Positions 61,175 to 64,000 of a stretch of DNA of 64,000 nucleotides are shown piece after piece (position 1 is the stretch's first letter; every line of letters starts with the position of its first letter). Under the pieces are notes generated by a model. That model was not told where the DNA came from. It made no database searches and was given only the letters and a program-made list of their open reading frames with translations. The stretch is taken from positions 1 to 64,000 of the forward strand of contig JACRDI010000010.1 of the NCBI GenBank assembly GCA_016218665.1. The letters run 5' to 3'. Origin of the DNA: Desulfovibrio sp. (lineage in GTDB: Bacteria; Desulfobacterota; Desulfovibrionia; Desulfovibrionales; Desulfovibrionaceae). The translations under genes were made by a program, and so were the position numbers.

Positions 61175-62473
61175 ATGCGTTTCATCAACACACCCGCCGA
61201 GATTCCAGCCGGCGACCTGTGCATCTACGGTGCCGGGGGCCGCGCGGCCGAGCTGCTGGCCGCCCTGGCCGCACAGGGCCGGGCCGGGCAGGTCAAATGC
61301 CTGGCCGACAGCTTCACGCCCGGCGAGTTCCGGGGCCTGCCCGTGCTCACGCCCGACATGCTGCTCGCCCGCATGGCCTCGCAGCCCCTGCGCGTGGTGG
61401 TGGCCAGCACCCACTACCGCGACATCGTGCCCGCCCTGGCCCGCGCAGGCGTGGCGGGCATCCTGGCGTACGACCCCGCCCCGGTGCGCTGCCTGTACCG
61501 GCGCATATTTCAAAGCCCGCTGTCGCCTGGGCGCATCACCGTGCTCGACATCGGCGCGCGGGAGGAGCATGCCGAGGCCCTGCCTCAGGAGTGGGAGCGC
61601 CTGGACCCGGAGGATCTCGCCATCCACGGCTTCGACCCCGACGCCGGAGAGTGCGCCCGCGTGGAGGAGAAGGCCCGGCTCATGGGGGCGGAGTGTTCCA
61701 TGACGCCCGTGGGCCTGTGGAGCGCGCCGGGGGAGATTCCGTTCTTCACCACCGATCCCATGCTCTCCTGCTCCTGCTACCCGTTCAACACGGCGTACAT
61801 CTCTCGCCTGCGTTACCAGCCCGATGAGAACGGGGAGGGCGGCACGGGGCTTCTGGACACCCTCTCCGGCTTCGCCGAGACGCGGGTGCGCGTGGACAAC
61901 CTGGACAACCTGGCGCCCGGCCTGGGCCTGGGCCCAGGCGGCCGTCCGGTGGACTTCGCCAAGCTCGACGTGCAGGGCGCGGAGCTGGAGATCCTGCGCG
62001 GCGCGCGGAACATTCTGCCGGACGTGCTGGCGGCCAAGGTGGAGGTGTGGTTCGCCCCCTACCACAAGGGCATTCCCCTGTTCGCCGAGGTGGACGCCTT
62101 CCTGCGCGGACAGGGGCTGTCGTTCTTCGGCCTCAGCGGCTTCGGCGCGCGCGGCGTGGGCCGCACGGTCAGCCCGGTGAACGTGGCCGCCATTCCCCGC
62201 TGCGCCGACCACATGGGCCAACTGGTGGCCTCCGACGCCTTCTATTTCCGCGATCCCCTGGCGGAGGGCGCGCCGCCCCTGCCCCTGCCCCGCCTGCTGC
62301 GGCTGGTGGTGCTGGCCGAGGCCGCGCACCAGCAGGAGTACGCCTTCGAACTGCTGCGCTGGGCCGCGGAGGGCCCGGCCTACCCGGAGCGCGCGGCCGA
62401 GCTGCGCCAGATCTTCAACGCCGCCGCCGCGGACTACGCGGCGCTTGCGCCCAGCAAGGAGAATCCGTCATGA
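61175..62473 (+). CDS. Rossmann-FkbM methyltransferase fusion, copy 3
   Basis: 432 residues. The same plan as the genes at 51305 and 52605: CIYGAGGRAAELLAAL, then VLDIGAREEHAEAL and HGFDPDAGE, then VDFAKLDVQGAELEIL, then a helical tail (LPRLLRLVVLAEAAHQQEYAFEL). It lies 7.3 kb from the tandem pair, separated by six intact genes and a small peptide gene. That suggests an older duplication or rearrangement. Its stop codon overlaps the start of the second aminotransferase gene. Confidence 0.85.
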   Translation: MRFINTPAEIPAGDLCIYGAGGRAAELLAALAAQGRAGQVKCLADSFTPGEFRGLPVLTPDMLLARMASQPLRVVVASTHYRDIVPALARAGVAGILAYDPAPVRCLYRRIFQSPLSPGRITVLDIGAREEHAEALPQEWERLDPEDLAIHGFDPDAGECARVEEKARLMGAECSMTPVGLWSAPGEIPFFTTDPMLSCSCYPFNTAYISRLRYQPDENGEGGTGLLDTLSGFAETRVRVDNLDNLAPGLGLGPGGRPVDFAKLDVQGAELEILRGARNILPDVLAAKVEVWFAPYHKGIPLFAEVDAFLRGQGLSFFGLSGFGARGVGRTVSPVNVAAIPRCADHMGQLVASDAFYFRDPLAEGAPPLPLPRLLRLVVLAEAAHQQEYAFELLRWAAEGPAYPERAAELRQIFNAAAADYAALAPSKENPS

Positions 62474-63681
62474 GCAACGCTCCCGAAAAGCTCGCCATCC
62501 ACGGCGGGGAAAAGCTCCGCAAGACCCCCATGCCGCCGCGCCTGGCCTTTGGCCCGGCCGAGCGCCAGGCCCTCATGGAGGCCGCGGAGTACTACGCCGG
62601 CCGCGACGAGGACCCCCCCTACCAGGGCCGCTACGAGGAGGAGTTCTGCCGCCGCTTCGCCGCGTATCAGGGTGGGGGCCATGCGGACGCCGTGTCCTCG
62701 GGCACGGCCTCGGTGTTCGTGGCCCTGGCGGCCCTTGATCTGCCCAAGGGCAGCGAGGTCGTCATCTCCCCCGTCACCGACTCCGGCCCGCTCAACTGCA
62801 TCATCATGCTGGGCCTCACGCCCGTGGTGGCCGACTCCGCCCCGGACGACTACAACATGGGCCTGGAGCAGCTGGCGAGCCGCTTCACCCCCCGCACCAG
62901 CGGCGTGCTGGCCGTGCACAGCGCGGGCCAGCCCCTGGCCATAGACGCCATGGTCGAGGCCGCCCACGCGCGCGGCATCAAGGTGCTGGAGGACTGCAGC
63001 CAGGCCCCCGGCGCGGACTGGAACGGCCGCAAGGTGGGCTCCTGGGGCGACATCGCCGCCTTTTCCACCATGTACCGCAAGACCCTCACCGCCGGTGCCA
63101 GCGGCGGGCTGGTCTACTCGCCCACGGAGGAGCTGTACCGCACGGCGCTGGCCCACGCCGACCGGGGCAAGCCCGCCTGGCGAAAGGATCTGGACCTGCG
63201 CGACCCCGGCCACGCGCTCTTTCCCGCGCTCAACTTCAACACCGACGAGCTCTCCTGCGCCATCGGCATCGCCTCGCTGGCGCGGCTGGACGAGTCCGTG
63301 GCCGCCCGGCGGGCCTTCCTGGCGCGCCTGTGCGAGGAACTGCCCAAGGCCAGCCGCGTGTGCCGTCCCTCGCACCTGGACCCCGGCTGCTCGCCCTTCT
63401 ACTTCCCCGTCATGGTGGACGTGGACGCCATCAGCTGCACCAAGACCGAGTTCGCCCGCGCCGTGGCGGCCGAGGGCATCGGCCTGGGCGAGCACTACGG
63501 CTGCCTCGTCAGCTCCTGGAGCTTCGCCAAGGGCCATCTTTCGGACGGCTTCGACACCCCGAACGCCCTGTCCATGCGCGACCGCTCCTTCAACCTGTAC
63601 GTGAACGAGCGCTACGGCGAGCAGGAGGTCAGGGACGTGGTGGCGGCCATCGCCAAGGTGGAGGCCTGGTACAGGCGCTAG
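62470..63681 (+). CDS. Second DegT/DnrJ/EryC1-type aminotransferase-like protein
   Basis: 403 residues with the aminotransferase I/V-like fold of the DegT family: SSGTASVFVALAAL, then VLEDCSQAPGA for the PLP aspartate. At the expected Schiff-base position, TMYRKTLTAGASGG has a lysine (K) directly after YR, so PLP binding is plausible, although the motif differs from the usual form. The start overlaps the FkbM copy 3 stop (ATGA). It provides a second amino-sugar step for the cluster, or acts as a reductive partner. A strong terminator follows. Confidence 0.85.
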   Translation: MSNAPEKLAIHGGEKLRKTPMPPRLAFGPAERQALMEAAEYYAGRDEDPPYQGRYEEEFCRRFAAYQGGGHADAVSSGTASVFVALAALDLPKGSEVVISPVTDSGPLNCIIMLGLTPVVADSAPDDYNMGLEQLASRFTPRTSGVLAVHSAGQPLAIDAMVEAAHARGIKVLEDCSQAPGADWNGRKVGSWGDIAAFSTMYRKTLTAGASGGLVYSPTEELYRTALAHADRGKPAWRKDLDLRDPGHALFPALNFNTDELSCAIGIASLARLDESVAARRAFLARLCEELPKASRVCRPSHLDPGCSPFYFPVMVDVDAISCTKTEFARAVAAEGIGLGEHYGCLVSSWSFAKGHLSDGFDTPNALSMRDRSFNLYVNERYGEQEVRDVVAAIAKVEAWYRR

Positions 63682-63704
63682 GCGGCGTCCTTCCAGGGAA
63701 ACGA

Positions 63705-63732
63705 AAGGGGCCCGGCAAACGCCGGGCCCCTT
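63705..63732. terminator. Strong terminator closing the glycan cluster
   Basis: A perfect 12-bp stem (AAGGGGCCCGGC at 63705-63716 with its complement at 63721-63732), 4-nt loop, A-rich on the left and T-containing on the right. It lies between the last cluster gene and the convergent minus-strand gene, so it could serve both. Confidence 0.85.
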
Positions 63733-63763
63733 GCATATTGCATCGCCGAAACCGGACCGGCCG

Positions 63764-64000
63764 TCAGTCCGCCATTTCCAGCCGCTCCACGGGGTCGGCC
63801 GCGTCCAGCAGGGTCTCGCGCGGGAGCTCGAACAGGGCGAAGTTCCCGGGGTTCTCCAGGGCCTCGATCCCCAGGCCAGCGGGCAGGCCCGCCAGGGCCG
63901 GCGCGAAACGCACCAGGCGCGGGTAGCGCTGGCGCGCGCCGCGTATCTCCTGGGGCACCTCGCACAGATAGTCCAGCCGGCCATCCTCGGCCTCGCGCAG
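63764..64000 (-). CDS. Hypothetical protein, 5' end cut by window edge
   Basis: The frame runs open from the right edge through GTG 63958 to the stop codon at 63764; at least 78 residues are present. Visible sequence includes DYLCEVPQEIRGARQRYPRLV and ALENPGNFALFELPRETLLD. There is no recognisable motif, signal or membrane segment. Because the N-terminal part is missing, the family cannot be assigned. Confidence 0.6.
   Translation of the reverse strand: MREAEDGRLDYLCEVPQEIRGARQRYPRLVRFAPALAGLPAGLGIEALENPGNFALFELPRETLLDAADPVERLEMAD

Overview
This window is uniformly GC-rich (roughly two thirds G+C) chromosomal DNA. Its gene content points to a sulfate-reducer-like member of the Desulfovibrionales (Desulfovibrio and relatives). 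The pointers are a fused ispDF, an amtB-glnB-glnD nitrogen module behind a sigma-54-type promoter, tandem XRE-cupin/acyl-CoA ligase pairs, a TauE-type anion exporter with two receiver proteins, and a bacterial PglB oligosaccharyltransferase. The assignment is inference from content; there is no rRNA in the window to confirm it.

Layout. (1) 1-7.2 kb: isoprenoid ispDF, then ammonium transport and PII signalling (amtB, glnB, glnD) and a periplasmic coiled-coil protein. (2) 7.2-9.4 kb: a bactofilin and a divergent regulatory pair, an S24-type repressor facing a small excisionase-like HTH protein. (3) 9.5-15 kb: a sigma-54-type promoter with upstream direct repeats reads into two receiver-only proteins, a TauE-type exporter and a companion membrane protein. 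A degenerate PEP/pyruvate-binding protein and a DUF4911-type protein follow. (4) 15-21.2 kb: an accessory stretch with a podovirus-type head-tail connector, a gp11-like adaptor, a terminase-small-subunit-like gene, a frameshifted remnant of lpxR, small secreted or lysine-rich proteins, dispersed hairpin repeats and a candidate small RNA. No integrase, capsid or large terminase is present. (5) 21.3-25.8 kb, minus strand: two successive XRE-cupin regulator + acyl-CoA ligase pairs. (6) 26-31.8 kb: a TPR protein, a FetAB/UPF0014-type exporter, a divergent diadenylate-cyclase-like protein, a GNAT protein and dapF. (7) 31.9-35.8 kb, minus strand: a 1310-residue hybrid histidine kinase.

(8) 36-63.7 kb: the most unusual part. 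GspL/M/N-like type II secretion genes run into pglB (N-glycosylation oligosaccharyltransferase), a DegT-family sugar aminotransferase and a GspC-like protein. They are followed by about 20 kb of tightly packed co-directional genes: glycosyltransferases, four other SAM methyltransferases, an epimerase, a UDP-galactopyranose-mutase-like flavoprotein, two radical SAM enzymes (one B12-type), three copies of a Rossmann-FkbM fusion, an SGNH hydrolase with a 38-residue membrane peptide in front, a formyltransferase-acetyltransferase fusion and a second DegT aminotransferase. The block ends in a strong terminator at 63.7 kb. It reads as one pathway for a heavily modified (methylated, formylated/acetylated amino-sugar, possibly galactofuranose) surface or protein-linked glycan. 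PglB at its head is the obvious candidate for transferring glycan to protein. That link is inferred from gene order.

The last gene, on the minus strand, is cut by the window edge.
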